Virus record (IMG/VR): IMGVR_UViG_3300012920_000338
Coordinates: 1-21,356 of that record
Origin: a virus
Direction: 5' to 3' (one strand)
DNA length: 21,356 nt
A model generated the notes under the pieces. The model made no database searches. It was not told where the DNA came from and was given only the letters and a program-made list of their open reading frames with translations. Position 1 is the stretch's first letter; the number at the start of each line of letters is the position of its first letter. Positions 1 to 6,922 of the stretch are shown piece by piece. The position numbers and the translations under genes were made by a program.

Positions 1-98
1 CCACCTAATGTGGACATAGAGCCTGGTGGTCTATATACTTTTTCATTAAGACCAGCTTTCGTAAGTAAGTTATTTCTAATTTCTCTAAATGTTTTCAT
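1..98 (-). CDS. Partial late-operon gene running off the left edge
   Basis: An ATG at 98 opens a frame with no stop to the window edge; the visible 32 complete codons begin MKTFREIRNNLLTKAGLNEK. The start lies one base after the TAA of the preceding gene (100-102), the tight spacing seen through this operon, and purine-rich GAGGATAA sequence lies just upstream as a ribosome site. The N-terminus resembles the T4 internal-protein leader (MKTYQEFIAE) in its first seven residues, and a possible L-N-E cleavage site ends at residue 19. Only the N-terminus is visible, so no function can be given. Confidence 0.75.
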   Translation of the reverse strand, partial: MKTFREIRNNLLTKAGLNEKVYRPPGSMSTLG

Positions 99-99
99 A

Positions 100-1089
100 T
101 TATCCTCTGTGATATTTAGGTGCTTTCTTTCTTTTACCTAATCTAATTCCTGCATCAGTTTGTACAGCGCCTCGCATTTCTTGTACATCTTCATTTAATC
201 CAACCATATGGCCAATTGATGCCCAAATTTCTTCTCTAGTCATTGTATCACCATAAGCTAAATCTTTTGGGTATGTTTTAACTTCAAGACTAGCCTTTTC
301 CCAAAGATCCTCACGAACTTCCTCTTTACTTCGTCTCTTTTTCATCATATCAAGTTTCATACCTTTAAATACTTTTTGTAAATAATCATTTAATTTTTCA
401 TTAAACTTCATATTTTTCTTTTCATTCTTTGATATAAATGCAAAGTAATAATCGCCATCTCTAACAGGATAACTTAAAGAATTCCATGCTTTTGGTCTAG
501 CTGAATTCTTAGGGCTATAATCTTGTTTCATTTCAGCCCTAGCCTTATCTAAGTCGCCAAAAAACTCTTCTGGTTTACTAAAGAATTTGAATTGTTTATC
601 AATTTCCTTATCAGATAAATTTTTTGAATATGCCTCAACAATTTCTGGTTGTAAATCTTCTTTCATATTAAGTATAGTAGATTCATTTGCGTACTGAAGT
701 GCCTTTTTAACCTCTGGGTGATTAGAAAGACCTCTCTTCATTTTCTCTATACCTTTTACTGCAAAGGTCATGGCTCCGCCATGGTCCAGTGCAAATTCTA
801 CAGCCTTACGGACTGTTTTATCTTTTTTAGCGCCAGGGTTTTTTCTCATGTATACACTGATTTCTTGACCAGTCAACTTAGACCCAGACATTTTACTAAG
901 TTTTTCTCTAAAATCTTTTAATTTCATTTTATCCTCTTTTAAATTACCTCCGGCATCTGCAAAAGCCGCAATTGCCATTTTTCTTCTTTGATCCATACTT
1001 TTACCTTGGAACTGTGGCGCGTCTGATTTCATAAAATCTTTTATCCATGCCCCAATACCATCACTTACTTTTAACTTTTCGTTTATCAT
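100..1089 (-). CDS. Conserved marine-phage protein with an N-terminal SDAPQF-type module
   Basis: A 329-residue soluble, lysine-rich protein. Residues about 9-47 hold the block DGIGAWIKDFMKSDAPQF followed by GKS...RRKMAIAAF and a glycine pair. I recall this block from many uncharacterised proteins of T4-like cyanophages and pelagiphages, but its function is not known to me. The rest is mixed helical sequence with many charged residues and no recognisable catalytic motif. No signal peptide or membrane segment is seen. Its ATG overlaps the stop of the upstream nucleotidyltransferase gene as ATGA, so the two are probably translationally coupled. Unlike its neighbours it lacks the F-x-x-[FY] leader. 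Its place in a late operon suggests a virion or assembly role (inference). Confidence 0.8.
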   Translation of the reverse strand: MINEKLKVSDGIGAWIKDFMKSDAPQFQGKSMDQRRKMAIAAFADAGGNLKEDKMKLKDFREKLSKMSGSKLTGQEISVYMRKNPGAKKDKTVRKAVEFALDHGGAMTFAVKGIEKMKRGLSNHPEVKKALQYANESTILNMKEDLQPEIVEAYSKNLSDKEIDKQFKFFSKPEEFFGDLDKARAEMKQDYSPKNSARPKAWNSLSYPVRDGDYYFAFISKNEKKNMKFNEKLNDYLQKVFKGMKLDMMKKRRSKEEVREDLWEKASLEVKTYPKDLAYGDTMTREEIWASIGHMVGLNEDVQEMRGAVQTDAGIRLGKRKKAPKYHRG

Positions 1090-2441
1090 ACTTTAGCTGC
1101 TAGGTCCTTATCAGCCTTACCCCATGTTCCAGGCGATTTAGTAACAAAAGAATTAACTCTTGCAAGTCCCCATTGTGTTGGTGTAGTACCTGGTCTATGA
1201 CCAGTTCTCCAGGCTGCAACTCCCCTATCAAAAACCTTCTTTAAAATAGCATAAGGCATACCTGACTTATCAGCCTTTTTCTGTAATGCCGCTTTACTAT
1301 TTTGTTCTGTAACTGCAAAGTCTTCAAAACTTAATGTATTTTCACCAAACATTTGTTTATATTTCTTAGTATGTACTGAAGGTTTAGTTTTTGCAGTTGC
1401 ATCTCCAGGGGCAGGTTTATAGGCCGCTGGATTATCATCGCTCATTTTGCCATGTTTCTTAAAGTGTGCCGCTCTTTTATTCTTAGTAGATTTAGTTTTT
1501 ATACCTTTATAATAACCTACTGGTTGTGATCCTTTTCTATCTCCGACATCTGGATCCTCTTTACCTTTTTTATTTTCTGTTTGTCCTGGAGTCATTTTCT
1601 TTGTATGTTTGGCGTAATCGGCACCTATCTCATACACCTCATCTAACCAAACTTTTTTGTTTCCTCTGGCTAATGATACTGTAAGATAATTTGACCCTTT
1701 TGTAATAATAGTTCCAATCTCACCTGATTCTATAATTTCCACTTCGTCACCGACATTAAATATATTACCTTGTACAAACTTTTCCCTTGTCTCCGATAAT
1801 GTTGGTAGTTCTATGTGTTTACGAAATGATTCTTTTTTAAGACCCATACCTTTACGGATTGCATAGTATAGTACTTGTATACCTTCGCCTGGTACTTCTA
1901 ATGAGTTATCTGCAAAACCTTGTAAATCACCTGCGGCGACAAAGGCTCTTAATTTAGATGCAGACATACCAGTTACGCCTTCTGCGTCTGGGTCCCTATG
2001 TCCTGCAGATATTACTCTAATTCTATCTTCAAATTGATAGAATCCGTGTCTGTTCTTCATACCATTATACTTGTTTAGTAGTATATCAAATTCTTTTATT
2101 CTATCTGATCCTGCAACCATAGTAACTTTAGTAAATCCTTGGTCATACAGTTTTACTGCAATATCGAGTACTGTTCTGACATCTGGATCTGCCATAATAT
2201 TACGCGCATGTTTTGGAAACATTTTACGCATAAATTTAATTTTTTGTTTAAATGGTAAAGGATTCTTTTTTGGATCCTGAGATTTAGATGCATATATTCT
2301 ATATGTACCACCTCGTGATACTTTTTTCAAAGTTTCAAATAGTTTTTCGTGCCCCTCTGTGGGCGGATTGAATCTACCAAAAACGAATGTTACTTCTTTT
2401 GATGATTCGACGATGTAATCGCTGAATGATTTAATTGACAT
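1086..2441 (-). CDS. HxGH-type nucleotidyltransferase fused to a KOW/SH3-like segment and a DUF5824-like C-terminus
   Basis: A 451-residue multidomain protein. Residues 17-200 look like a cytidylyl/adenylyltransferase (Rossmann) domain: FGRFNPPTEGH at 21-31 supplies the nucleotide-binding [HT]xGH motif, and GMSASKLRAF at 158-167 matches the S-x-S-x-L/R signature after the last strand. Residues 225-269 form a KOW/SH3-like barrel (NVGDEVEIIESGEIGTIITK). A basic linker with YYKGIK, RAAHFKKH and AYKPAPGD follows. Residues 383-450 (GMPYAILKKVFDRGVAAWRT, PTQWGLARVNSF) resemble the DUF5824 module of marine phages. The N-terminus MSIKSFSDYIVES looks like a T4 capsid-targeting leader ending I-V-E at residue 12. 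Similar cleavage-like sites occur internally at L-S-E (217) and V-T-E (379). Substrate unknown. SD GAGGA lies upstream of the ATG. Confidence 0.85.
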   Translation of the reverse strand: MSIKSFSDYIVESSKEVTFVFGRFNPPTEGHEKLFETLKKVSRGGTYRIYASKSQDPKKNPLPFKQKIKFMRKMFPKHARNIMADPDVRTVLDIAVKLYDQGFTKVTMVAGSDRIKEFDILLNKYNGMKNRHGFYQFEDRIRVISAGHRDPDAEGVTGMSASKLRAFVAAGDLQGFADNSLEVPGEGIQVLYYAIRKGMGLKKESFRKHIELPTLSETREKFVQGNIFNVGDEVEIIESGEIGTIITKGSNYLTVSLARGNKKVWLDEVYEIGADYAKHTKKMTPGQTENKKGKEDPDVGDRKGSQPVGYYKGIKTKSTKNKRAAHFKKHGKMSDDNPAAYKPAPGDATAKTKPSVHTKKYKQMFGENTLSFEDFAVTEQNSKAALQKKADKSGMPYAILKKVFDRGVAAWRTGHRPGTTPTQWGLARVNSFVTKSPGTWGKADKDLAAKV

Positions 2442-2460
2442 TTATATCCTCGGTTTCCCA

Positions 2461-3702
2461 TTAGCTGGGGTTATCCCAACCTTTTATTATATCTTTGCTG
2501 AAATTATTAGTAGAGAATTCTAATCTGTCTACTAACTTAACAGCACCACCTTCCATTCGGTCTATGGCAACAAATCCCTCGGGATTGGTTACTCTAAACC
2601 CGGATTTAGTTTTTACAAAAGTTCCTATAGAACTTAACTTGTTTAGTTTATTTATAAGAATTAATTTCGCATCCACTACAAAATTCTGCAAATCAAAGAT
2701 ATTTTTTAAGTTTTTTATATTATTCTTACTAAAAAACGATAATAATTCATCTCTTTTAGTTATTTGCACATCTTTTCCTTTCTGTGATTTTCTTTTATCT
2801 ATTTCTTTTGCATATCTATCATTTACAAACATAACCAGACCAGTCGCATGTTTTTTAGTATCTGTTATTCTTTGTCCTTCTCTAACTACTCTATTATTGT
2901 AAATATTAATGACTAGATTTAATTCTTTATTTTGTTCTATTTCTTTTAAAACATTACTTTGTATTTTTTTAAATATCTTACCGGCATTCGATAAGTTACT
3001 ATTTAACTCTTTGGTTTCTGCAGAAGTTAATGTTGCAGTTCCAGATAGGTCTGGTAGTGTCGCATCGACCATCCAAACATCTTTTGTTCTTTTAAGTTTA
3101 GGGACTATTTCTCGGCCAAATTCAGCCCTCATAGTTTCAAATGTTGCACCACTATATGAAGTGTGCCAAACGATACCAACTTTTGCTGAAGTTATTTCTT
3201 TGGCCATTGCGTTATCGGTTGGTATTGCGTATACAATAGTATTCGGATGGAAAGTAATATGAGAAACTCCATTTATTTTTTCTTTCTTTAGGTCTGATTT
3301 ATCAAACATAAAGTCACCTTGAATTACTCCTTTAATACCTACACCTTTTAAACTATCAAATGCAAGTTTTAATTTTTTAGATAAATCGCCAGATGTATCA
3401 GCATCTATATCAGCATGTGATTTATATATTTTAGGATTCTTTGCAAATATACCTTTCTTTGCAACAAAGAATTCTCCAGTTTCTGGATCCTCTCCCGCAA
3501 ATACAGCGGGGGCACCGTCCCATTTGACTGTAACATCTACAGGTGCTTTTGTGTTACCAGACAACATATCCCTCAGTGATCTAAGCGCGAGGATAGCTTG
3601 GCGTGCCCCCTTAACTCCACCATCAATAATCAAGTCCTCAATATGAGTCATATGAGTATTCTTCGATTCCGTTAATGGTATGTATGAATTAAATCTTCTC
3701 AT
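2461..3702 (-). CDS. Ligase-like nucleotidyltransferase (DUF6267-like)
   Basis: A 413-residue protein. The order of motifs fits the covalent nucleotidyltransferase (DNA/RNA ligase, capping enzyme) fold: motif I K60-W-D-G-A-P-A with the candidate nucleotidylated lysine, a motif III-like IQGDFMF at 127-133, motif IV EGFVAI at 375-380 and a motif V-like AVKLVDR at 387-393. A long helical insertion separates III from IV. I recall the same framework from cyanophage proteins called DUF6267. Whether it joins nucleic acid ends or modifies another target is unknown. The N-terminus MRRFNSYIPLTES fits the capsid-targeting pattern, with L-T-E at 10-12. Its start shares ATGA with the stop of the 413-residue gene's downstream-coordinate neighbour boundary pattern: its ATG at 3702 overlaps the stop of the ParB-like gene at 3699. 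Confidence 0.78.
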   Translation of the reverse strand: MRRFNSYIPLTESKNTHMTHIEDLIIDGGVKGARQAILALRSLRDMLSGNTKAPVDVTVKWDGAPAVFAGEDPETGEFFVAKKGIFAKNPKIYKSHADIDADTSGDLSKKLKLAFDSLKGVGIKGVIQGDFMFDKSDLKKEKINGVSHITFHPNTIVYAIPTDNAMAKEITSAKVGIVWHTSYSGATFETMRAEFGREIVPKLKRTKDVWMVDATLPDLSGTATLTSAETKELNSNLSNAGKIFKKIQSNVLKEIEQNKELNLVINIYNNRVVREGQRITDTKKHATGLVMFVNDRYAKEIDKRKSQKGKDVQITKRDELLSFFSKNNIKNLKNIFDLQNFVVDAKLILINKLNKLSSIGTFVKTKSGFRVTNPEGFVAIDRMEGGAVKLVDRLEFSTNNFSKDIIKGWDNPS

Positions 3703-4424
3703 TTGTTTCTTATATTCCCTATTGCATCTGTATATGCAAGTGTAAGTGGTAATAATTCTTTTATTGGTAAATCTATTTTTAAACAGTTAACCTTAATCTT
3801 TGGATCAATTAAAACAGTTGTTAAAAATCTATGATGACCATCAATAATTCTATTATCCTTTGATACTATAAAGTTATTAAACTTAGATGTTAAAAAGTTT
3901 TTAGATGACTTTACTCCATCTTTAGATACTTTTTTAATTGATTTATCAAAGTATATTTGTGCCTGTATAGGTTTTAAACTACCAACTGCAATTTTTTCAT
4001 TTGTTACTTTTACTACATCATCTTTTGCATCGCCGTCATTTTTTGCCAGACCACTTGTTGTCCACACTTTACCTGTCTTTTGGTCTAATCCGTTAGGGTA
4101 TGGATCGTCTGGAAGGTCATTCTTTGCAAAGGGTTTACTTATATCAATAGAACCTGACGATAGTCTTTTTTGTAATAACTTAACATCTCTGTTATCAATA
4201 ACAGGCATATCTTTTCTTTTTGCAAATCCTAACTTTGCACTTTTTTGTGCAAGTGTATAGTTTTTATCAAAGTCTGGTAACTCTTTATCTAAATCAAGGC
4301 CATTTTTACTAAACTTTTTCTCTGCAAAATCTCTTGCGGAATTTAGAGAAGTAGATAATACTTCTAACTTGCCGGCCTCTGCACCACCTTTTACTTCTTC
4401 AATATATTCTAAAAACTTTTTCAT
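3699..4424 (-). CDS. ParB/sulfiredoxin-fold protein
   Basis: A 241-residue protein. The C-terminal part (about 143-228) reads as a ParB-like N-terminal domain: EKIAVGSLKPIQAQIYFDKS is the first strand and helix, then NNFIVSKDNRIIDGHHRF carries the D-G-H-H-R box (195-199), then a strand and KIDLPIKELL. In this fold the GHHR box binds nucleotide or phosphate, and family members include nucleases, CTPases and kinase-like enzymes. The N-terminal 140 residues are lysine-rich and unrecognised. No helix-turn-helix follows, so a partition role is unlikely. The leader MKKFLEYIEEV aligns residue for residue with the T4 internal-protein leader, with I-E-E at 8-10. Both ends use ATGA overlaps with neighbouring late genes. 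Confidence 0.82.
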   Translation of the reverse strand: MKKFLEYIEEVKGGAEAGKLEVLSTSLNSARDFAEKKFSKNGLDLDKELPDFDKNYTLAQKSAKLGFAKRKDMPVIDNRDVKLLQKRLSSGSIDISKPFAKNDLPDDPYPNGLDQKTGKVWTTSGLAKNDGDAKDDVVKVTNEKIAVGSLKPIQAQIYFDKSIKKVSKDGVKSSKNFLTSKFNNFIVSKDNRIIDGHHRFLTTVLIDPKIKVNCLKIDLPIKELLPLTLAYTDAIGNIRNK

Positions 4425-4780
4425 TTTTCTTTATTTATTTCCTTAGTTTTCTTTTTAAGTTTCTCTAAATGTGCAGTCCAAATATCATATGCCTTTTGTA
4501 TATTGGCCTTTTTTTCTGGATCCTTAGTTCTTTTAATTGCCTCTTTTGCCCTTTGTTGCATTACAAGAGTCGCCTGTACCTTATGTGCGTGTGTTCTCTT
4601 CGCCTTATTTATTATACCTACACCTTTATTTGCAGTTTCGGCATCCTTAAAACCTAGACCATGTATAGTTCCTTTTGGATCCTCGTCTGTGTATAAGTCT
4701 GAATGACTTGAACTACCACGATGTTGTCCTTTTTGTCTAGGAGTTCTTTCCGCCTCTACAAATTCTTTAAAAGATATCAT
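4421..4780 (-). CDS. Small basic conserved marine-phage protein with capsid-leader-like N-terminus
   Basis: A 119-residue, strongly basic protein. After the leader-like MISFKEFVEAER comes RQKGQHRGSSSHSDLYTDED and PKGTIHGLGFKDAETANKGV, then a helical, lysine-rich C-terminus (AHKVQATLVMQQRAKEAIKR onward). I recall the block SDLYTDE.PKGTI.GL.F.DA from cyanophage hypothetical proteins; function unknown. Small size, basic charge and a T4 internal-protein-like leader make a DNA-associated internal head protein plausible (inference). The leader has F-K-E-F in the right place, but the cleavage-type triplet is F-V-E rather than [ILV]-x-E. ATGA overlaps couple it to both neighbours. Confidence 0.8.
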   Translation of the reverse strand: MISFKEFVEAERTPRQKGQHRGSSSHSDLYTDEDPKGTIHGLGFKDAETANKGVGIINKAKRTHAHKVQATLVMQQRAKEAIKRTKDPEKKANIQKAYDIWTAHLEKLKKKTKEINKEK

Positions 4781-6231
4781 TTGTAAATCGCCTTAAACTC
4801 AGGTGTCATTGTGGCTAAGAAGGACGGTGCGGCCCTAAAGTTTCCTTTATATCTTAACACAATATTACATAATGGTAATTTACCAATAACTAAATCAAAT
4901 CTTAATACGGCAGCTCCTGCACCTTGATCAAATGCCTGTGTCGCGCCTGGTGTAAATTTAAGGTCTATTTTACCTGATGAAAATAAATCATCTAATTTAC
5001 TTGTTACAGTATTAATATCTTTATATTCACCTTTTTCAACAACAACACCTTTTGATGGACCATAGTCACCTATACCTGTAACTAATGCAAAATCAAAATT
5101 TACTTTTTGTAAATCCTTTAGGTCTGCCTTAAATATCAATTGTACTAACTGATTGGCAATTAAGTTCTTTTGAGACATAATAATTTTTGCCATATCTTTA
5201 AATAGTGACCTTGATGTTTTAAGTTCAGCATTAATTAAACTATTAGGTACTCTTTGTATATACTGTTTCCAGTTTTTAGGTGTTGGCTTATCTTTCTTTA
5301 GGTCAGCCATCATTTCTTTATCTAATAGTTTTTTTCTTGCGGCAGTTTTAATAACCTTTGTATAAAATTCACCAGCCTTTAAATCAAGTTGTCTCATTAT
5401 TTTATCAAATTTCTTATCTGTAAATAATGTGGAAAATGATTTATTAATTAGTGTTGGATCCTCTTCTGATAATCTTTTTTTCTTTTTAAGAGATACACCT
5501 AAAAATTTATTACCTTTTTTTATTATAAAATCAGATGAATTAAAATCATTCATTCCATGTTTTGAAATTTTAAACTGTTTTACATCATCGTCCCATGATT
5601 GTCCTGTAAGATAAACTTTGTCTGCCCCACCATATCCAGCTGCGTGACACGCCAATGCCGCAGATACTGCTTGACATAAGTTAGGGTAGTCTCCAGTTAA
5701 TGCATCTACTTGTCCTTGTTTGTAACCTTTTACGGCACCAAGTCCAAGTTTTACATCATCTATAAGTTTATCCATTTCATCAGAGTTTTCAGGAGCCTTT
5801 AAACTTGATTTTAAACAAAGTGCGGCCGTCATTAACTCGTTCGGGTCGTCGCCTGCACCTGATCGTTTACCTAAAGGTCTACAATTAACATAGACATATC
5901 TGTCCATATCTTTATATTTAAATGCATAGTCTTTTCCTGTTCTTGCAGAGCTAACTTTTACTCTTTCTAGGTCTGGATGTTTTTCGATAACTTCAATTGC
6001 AAGACCTGCAAATTTACTTCTATCTTTATCCAACATGAGCTGAGATACGCCAAGTTTACTAGAATTAGTTTTTCCAGTCCTTGTGTCTAATGCGATTTCT
6101 GTATTGACTGATCCTATCTTATCGTCGATATCACCTAATAAACCTAACACAAATGCATTTTCATTTGCCTTGTTATAGTTTAATTTATCTAAATCTTCTT
6201 TAATAATAGAAAAGTATTTAAACCTATGCAT
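4777..6231 (-). CDS. First gene of the late operon; possible PD-(D/E)XK nuclease
   Basis: A 484-residue protein. A candidate nuclease core spans about 128-250: a helix with E132 (DPNELMTAAL), then D234 in NSSDFIIKK, then VSLKKKKR at 246-253, giving an E...D-x(14)-K layout like PD-(D/E)XK enzymes with S-L-K in the last strand. The C-terminus (IVLRYKGNFRAAPSFLATM) also resembles restriction-like nucleases. This call is tentative, since no database comparison was possible. The leader MHRFKYFSIIKED fits the capsid-targeting pattern, with I-K-E at 10-12. A late promoter octamer lies 18 bp upstream and a strong SD (GGAGGG) 6 nt before the ATG. It ends in an ATGA overlap with the next gene. Confidence 0.8.
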   Translation of the reverse strand: MHRFKYFSIIKEDLDKLNYNKANENAFVLGLLGDIDDKIGSVNTEIALDTRTGKTNSSKLGVSQLMLDKDRSKFAGLAIEVIEKHPDLERVKVSSARTGKDYAFKYKDMDRYVYVNCRPLGKRSGAGDDPNELMTAALCLKSSLKAPENSDEMDKLIDDVKLGLGAVKGYKQGQVDALTGDYPNLCQAVSAALACHAAGYGGADKVYLTGQSWDDDVKQFKISKHGMNDFNSSDFIIKKGNKFLGVSLKKKKRLSEEDPTLINKSFSTLFTDKKFDKIMRQLDLKAGEFYTKVIKTAARKKLLDKEMMADLKKDKPTPKNWKQYIQRVPNSLINAELKTSRSLFKDMAKIIMSQKNLIANQLVQLIFKADLKDLQKVNFDFALVTGIGDYGPSKGVVVEKGEYKDINTVTSKLDDLFSSGKIDLKFTPGATQAFDQGAGAAVLRFDLVIGKLPLCNIVLRYKGNFRAAPSFLATMTPEFKAIYK

Positions 6232-6249
6232 TATAGCCCTCCGTAATAC

Positions 6250-6257
6250 TATTTATA
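6250..6257 (-). promoter_or_regulatory. T4-type late promoter (TATAAATA)
   Basis: The minus strand reads TATAAATA, the exact octamer recognised by the T4 late sigma factor gp55 with the gp45 clamp. It sits in a short gene-free gap 18 bp before the ATG of the 484-residue gene, and an SD (GGAGGG) falls between them. The octamer also occurs inside genes at 2649, 8856 and 13912, as expected by chance in AT-rich DNA. Only this copy has promoter geometry. Confidence 0.72.
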
Positions 6258-6268
6258 ATAAATTAAAA

Positions 6269-6445
6269 CTAAGGTTTCTTATATGGTATAATATCTCCGT
6301 TTTTATTATAAGAAATAATTTTATAACTGTGTAATACATCAACTGTATTTGCGGCACCTACTCTTACACCCTCGTCTAAACCTAATTTATAAGAGGACCA
6401 ACCACAGCCAATTAAGATAAGAAAAAATAATATATATATTTCCAT
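6269..6445 (-). CDS. Small membrane or lipoprotein-like protein (58 aa)
   Basis: A 58-residue protein starting MEIYILFFLILIGCGWSS. Residues 3-14 are a strongly hydrophobic segment ending L-I-G-C, which reads either as a lipobox (Cys14) or as a short membrane anchor. The remainder is a soluble tail with GLDEGVRVGAANTVDVL and ending IIPYKKP. I recall similar single-pass proteins of marine phages with a GxxxGxRxGA stretch and a terminal PYKK; function unknown. Its ATG overlaps the TAA of the preceding 51-residue gene as TAATG, which supports translation. It is the last gene before the late promoter. Confidence 0.72.
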   Translation of the reverse strand: MEIYILFFLILIGCGWSSYKLGLDEGVRVGAANTVDVLHSYKIISYNKNGDIIPYKKP

Positions 6446-6600
6446 TAGAAACTAATTCTTTCAATTTCGGTATTATAACCTTTTTGTCTCATACCTAGTT
6501 CAAACTTAATGGCCTCTTTAAGTCTATCGAATACATACTCAGCAACTGGTAACTTTTTTTGGCCTTTAGTTGCAGTAACTTTAAACGCACTTTCTTTCAT
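6445..6600 (-). CDS. Small hypothetical protein (51 aa)
   Basis: A 51-residue soluble protein beginning MKESAFKVTATKGQKKLP and ending YNTEIERISF. It has a central predicted helix (VFDRLKEAIKFELGMRQK). Support comes from a clear SD (GGAG, 5 nt before the ATG) and the TAATG overlap with the next gene. It is unrecognised; the compact one-strand, one-helix look could suit a small regulatory protein, but no function is claimed. Confidence 0.7.
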   Translation of the reverse strand: MKESAFKVTATKGQKKLPVAEYVFDRLKEAIKFELGMRQKGYNTEIERISF

Positions 6601-6668
6601 AGTTTCTCCATTGTAAATTTGAGGGGCGTTTTCATTCCCCTCTTAGGATGTTCGGACATCAACCCCAT
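6597..6668 (-). CDS. Possible micro-ORF (23 aa)
   Basis: An ATG at 6668 (or an internal ATG at 6659) opens a frame reading MSEHPKRGMKTPLKFTMEKL in its last 20 residues. Its TGA overlaps the ATG of the 51-residue gene as ATGA, the junction type used by real neighbours here. No good SD is seen. A GAGGGG...CCCCTC hairpin lies inside it, so the stretch may be an RNA structure instead. Confidence 0.3.
   Translation of the reverse strand: MGLMSEHPKRGMKTPLKFTMEKL
6621..6642 (-). other. GC-rich hairpin in the gene spacer
   Basis: GAGGGG and CCCCTC form a 6-bp stem with a 10-nt loop, followed on the minus strand by AAATTT rather than a T-run. It lies 20 nt before the start of the 51-residue gene, close to its SD. 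It could act as an attenuator, a processing site or a stability element. See the finding on this 100-bp spacer. Confidence 0.5.
6647..6660 (-). other. Second hairpin in the same spacer
   Basis: GATGT and ACATC pair around a 4-nt loop, directly beside the GAGGGG/CCCCTC hairpin. Two adjacent stable stems in AT-rich DNA suggest a structured RNA segment. No known RNA family was recognised. Confidence 0.4.
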
Positions 6669-6703
6669 ACGCTTTTAGTTCCGACCGCTGGTGTCGTTCA
6701 GTT

Positions 6704-6922
6704 TTAGGAGGCAAGTGCCTCATCTGGGTAACTGTCGTACCAAGATTTCTCAGCCTCTTCTGCTGACTTATAATAAGTTGTTAGTCTGTTATAAGGTTCA
6801 GGGGCAGTCATAACCTCTCCGTCTTCGAAAGTATATTCTACCAAACAATCGTGGCCGATATAATATCCTGCGGCAGACTTCATGACTTTTGGCCCGTGAA
6901 CTGAAATTAATTTATCTTCCAT
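6704..6922 (-). CDS. Small acidic hypothetical protein (72 aa)
   Basis: A 72-residue acidic protein with MEDKLISVHGPKVMKSAAGY, a central YTFEDGEVMTAPEPY and a tyrosine-rich, acidic end. No motif, membrane segment or cysteine cluster was recognised. Its ATG overlaps the upstream TAA as TAATG, so coupling supports expression. It belongs to the promoter-driven cassette of small genes starting at 7316. Confidence 0.72.
   Translation of the reverse strand: MEDKLISVHGPKVMKSAAGYYIGHDCLVEYTFEDGEVMTAPEPYNRLTTYYKSAEEAEKSWYDSYPDEALAS

Noticed and set aside
2649-2656. TATAAATA on the minus strand inside the ligase-like gene (also 8856-8863 and 13912-13919)
   Set aside because: No gene start or SD follows at promoter distance; such octamers are expected by chance in AT-rich coding DNA. 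A weak internal late start cannot be excluded.
2495-3262. Plus-strand open frames (135 and 117 codons) rich in Leu, Phe and Ser
   Set aside because: They lie antisense to the ligase-like gene, show no motif and no convincing ribosome site, and look like reverse-strand readings of lysine-rich coding sequence.
6601-6703. tRNA, known riboswitch or ribozyme in the structured spacer
   Set aside because: I looked for a T-arm, CCA end, hammerhead core and the glutamine-type motif of marine phages and could not fit any; only simple hairpins are supported.
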